A program made the position numbers and the translations under genes. A DNA stretch of 64,000 nucleotides from NCBI GenBank assembly GCA_947490145.1, contig CANLGD010000003.1:37227-101226 (forward strand), in the 5' to 3' direction. Below the pieces are notes generated by a model, which had not been told where the DNA came from, did no database searches, and was given only the letters and a program-made list of their open reading frames with translations. This stretch comes from Flavobacteriia bacterium (GTDB lineage: Bacteria; Bacteroidota; Bacteroidia; Flavobacteriales_D; Crocinitomicaceae). Numbering within the stretch: position 1 is the stretch's first letter; each line of letters starts with the position of its first letter. This document shows positions 62,925 through 64,000 of the stretch, one piece after another.

Positions 62925-63854
62925 TTACTTAAAATTATTCATAAATTCAGGTAATTTTTTCAATGAGGCTAATTCTCGGAATTTATCTCGAGCATCGCCA
63001 CAAGGACTGCCTAAATAAGTTTTACCTGCTTCCAAATCACGTCCAACTCCTGACTGACCGTAAACCGTGACTTTTTCCTCCAAAACAACATCGCTTGTAA
63101 TTCCAACTTGACCCCAAAGCGTTACGTTGTCCTTAATTGTAACACATCCTGCAACTCCAACTTGCGCAGCCATTAAGCAGTTTTTACCAACAACAGTATC
63201 GTGTCCAATGTGAACATGATTATCTAATTTAGTTCCTTCACCAATAATTGTGAAGCCAGAAACTCCTTTATCAATTGTGCAACTTGCTCCTATATCAGCA
63301 TTTTTTTCAATAATCACACCACCGCAAGAGTGCATTTGATCAAAACCGGTTTCTTTTTTTTTGTAATAAAAAGCAAAATGTCCAAGAATTGCTCCAGGTC
63401 CAATTTTTGCTCCTTCACGAATAATCGTATTATCCATAATCACTGCATTAGGATAAACGACTACATTTTTTTCGATTATGACATTATTTCCAATAAAAAC
63501 ATTTGGATAAATCACAGCTGAATTATCAATTTTAGTGTTAATTCCCACAGAAGTATTTTGAGGAATTATTGGATCATAAAAACGCGTTAATTTATTGTAA
63601 TCATCAAAAGGGAAATTTGAAATCAATAAAGCTTTTCCTTCTGGACAGTCAACTTTTTTATCAATGATAACAGTCGTTGCAGCGCTTTTTAATGCCTTAT
63701 CATAATATTTTGGATGATCAACAAAAACCAAATCTCCTACTTCAACTTGATGAATTTCATTAATTCCACTTATTAAATGTTCTGGATTACCCACAAATTC
63801 GCAGTTTAAAAATTGAGCTGCTTCACTTAATTTGAGTGATTTCTTTAATTTCAT
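62925..63854 (-). CDS. lpxD: UDP-3-O-acylglucosamine N-acyltransferase LpxD-type
   Basis: About 309 residues from ATG 63854; an ATG at 63869 is only 8 bases from the -7 box and would give a leaderless mRNA. A uridine-binding N-terminal domain (SLKLSEAAQFLNC ... FPFDDYNKL) precedes a left-handed beta helix of hexapeptide repeats (SAVIYPNVFIGNNVIIEKNV) with the catalytic His in 'KLDNHVHIGHDTVVG'. It adds the second acyl chain to the lipid A precursor. The lack of lpxA and lpxC next to it suggests a paralogue or scattered genes. Confidence 0.88.
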   Translation of the reverse strand: MKLKKSLKLSEAAQFLNCEFVGNPEHLISGINEIHQVEVGDLVFVDHPKYYDKALKSAATTVIIDKKVDCPEGKALLISNFPFDDYNKLTRFYDPIIPQNTSVGINTKIDNSAVIYPNVFIGNNVIIEKNVVVYPNAVIMDNTIIREGAKIGPGAILGHFAFYYKKKETGFDQMHSCGGVIIEKNADIGASCTIDKGVSGFTIIGEGTKLDNHVHIGHDTVVGKNCLMAAQVGVAGCVTIKDNVTLWGQVGITSDVVLEEKVTVYGQSGVGRDLEAGKTYLGSPCGDARDKFRELASLKKLPEFMNNFK

Positions 63855-63876
63855 TGAGATATTTTTCATAAAATTA

Positions 63877-63884
63877 CAAACTTA
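63877..63884 (-). promoter_or_regulatory. -7 box (TAAGTTTG on minus) before lpxD
   Basis: CAAACTTA on the plus strand is a perfect minus-strand TAnnTTTG, 22 bases before ATG 63854. The rest of the right edge to 64000 is AT-rich with no gene I can call. Confidence 0.45.
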
Positions 63885-64000
63885 AACTACTTGAAAAGCA
63901 AGATTTTGTTTAAGTTATTAATCCTAAAATGTTAATTGCCAAAGAAAATAATTTACGAAGTGATTGAACGTTTCTTTCAATTAATAGTACTAACCTAAAA

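Noticed and set aside
63930..64000. The right edge ends in AATAGTACTAACC, which briefly resembles the 3' end of a 23S rRNA.
   Set aside because: The expected conserved stretches before such an end are absent, and the sequence just upstream looks like an ordinary AT-rich spacer.

Overview
The window reads as chromosomal DNA from a low-GC member of the Bacteroidota, most likely order Flavobacteriales. I infer this from the AT-rich composition, the absence of Shine-Dalgarno sites before most starts, Bacteroidota-type -7 boxes (TAnnTTTG) upstream of many genes, three secreted proteins with C-terminal type IX secretion (T9SS) sorting tails, a PorV-PorU gene pair, a fused E1 alpha/beta dehydrogenase, a long Rho with a big N-terminal insert and ribosomal protein THX. 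A Crocinitomicaceae- or Cryomorphaceae-like organism fits, but the family is a guess. I saw no rRNA, tRNA, CRISPR array, prophage or intact insertion sequence.

Layout. Positions 1-14.9 kb are on the plus strand: the end of a von Willebrand A gene and its AAA+ ATPase partner, an outer-membrane beta-barrel receptor, a YkgJ cysteine-cluster protein, two tandem small rhodaneses, a secreted M1 peptidase, a hydrolase, prfC, a short acetyltransferase remnant, a large M16 peptidase and YqgE. From 15.1 to 20.3 kb, on the minus strand, lie a YdeI-like protein ending in a CDGSH iron-sulfur motif, rho, and a lipoprotein/DUF4268/T9SS-cargo cluster. From 20.7 to 35.2 kb the genes are mostly minus: a small M16 peptidase with pdxH, DUF4494, thioesterase-MscS-methyltransferase, serA and serC (serine synthesis), THX, a TrmH methylase, HU, fmt, a MATE transporter and rlmI.

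From 35.4 to 39.5 kb on plus come a STAS-like gene that appears frameshifted, an unknown gene, a lone ABC ATPase overlapping a YihY/BrkB membrane protein, a small membrane protein and an S24-type regulator. Then pepT and ndk (minus), a secreted unknown, ftsK, a LolA-like carrier and an M20 peptidase (plus), and a minus block with a T9SS-tailed endonuclease I, the E1 fusion, a coiled-coil membrane protein, an aldehyde dehydrogenase, purS and pssA. The window closes with porV and a 1718-residue PorU-type sortase (plus), then a SpoIIE phosphatase and lpxD (minus).

How it fits together. PorV and PorU are the outer-membrane shuttle and sortase that process T9SS cargo; the M1 peptidase, the choice-of-anchor J protein and the endonuclease carry such tails and are likely clients. 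pssA, lpxD, LolA and the beta-barrel receptor belong to envelope building. Most remaining genes are housekeeping. The least ordinary content is in the intergenic DNA: an inverted-repeat family in three copies within 9 kb, several families of short repeats, a large palindromic spacer near 30.7 kb, and three probable decayed genes.
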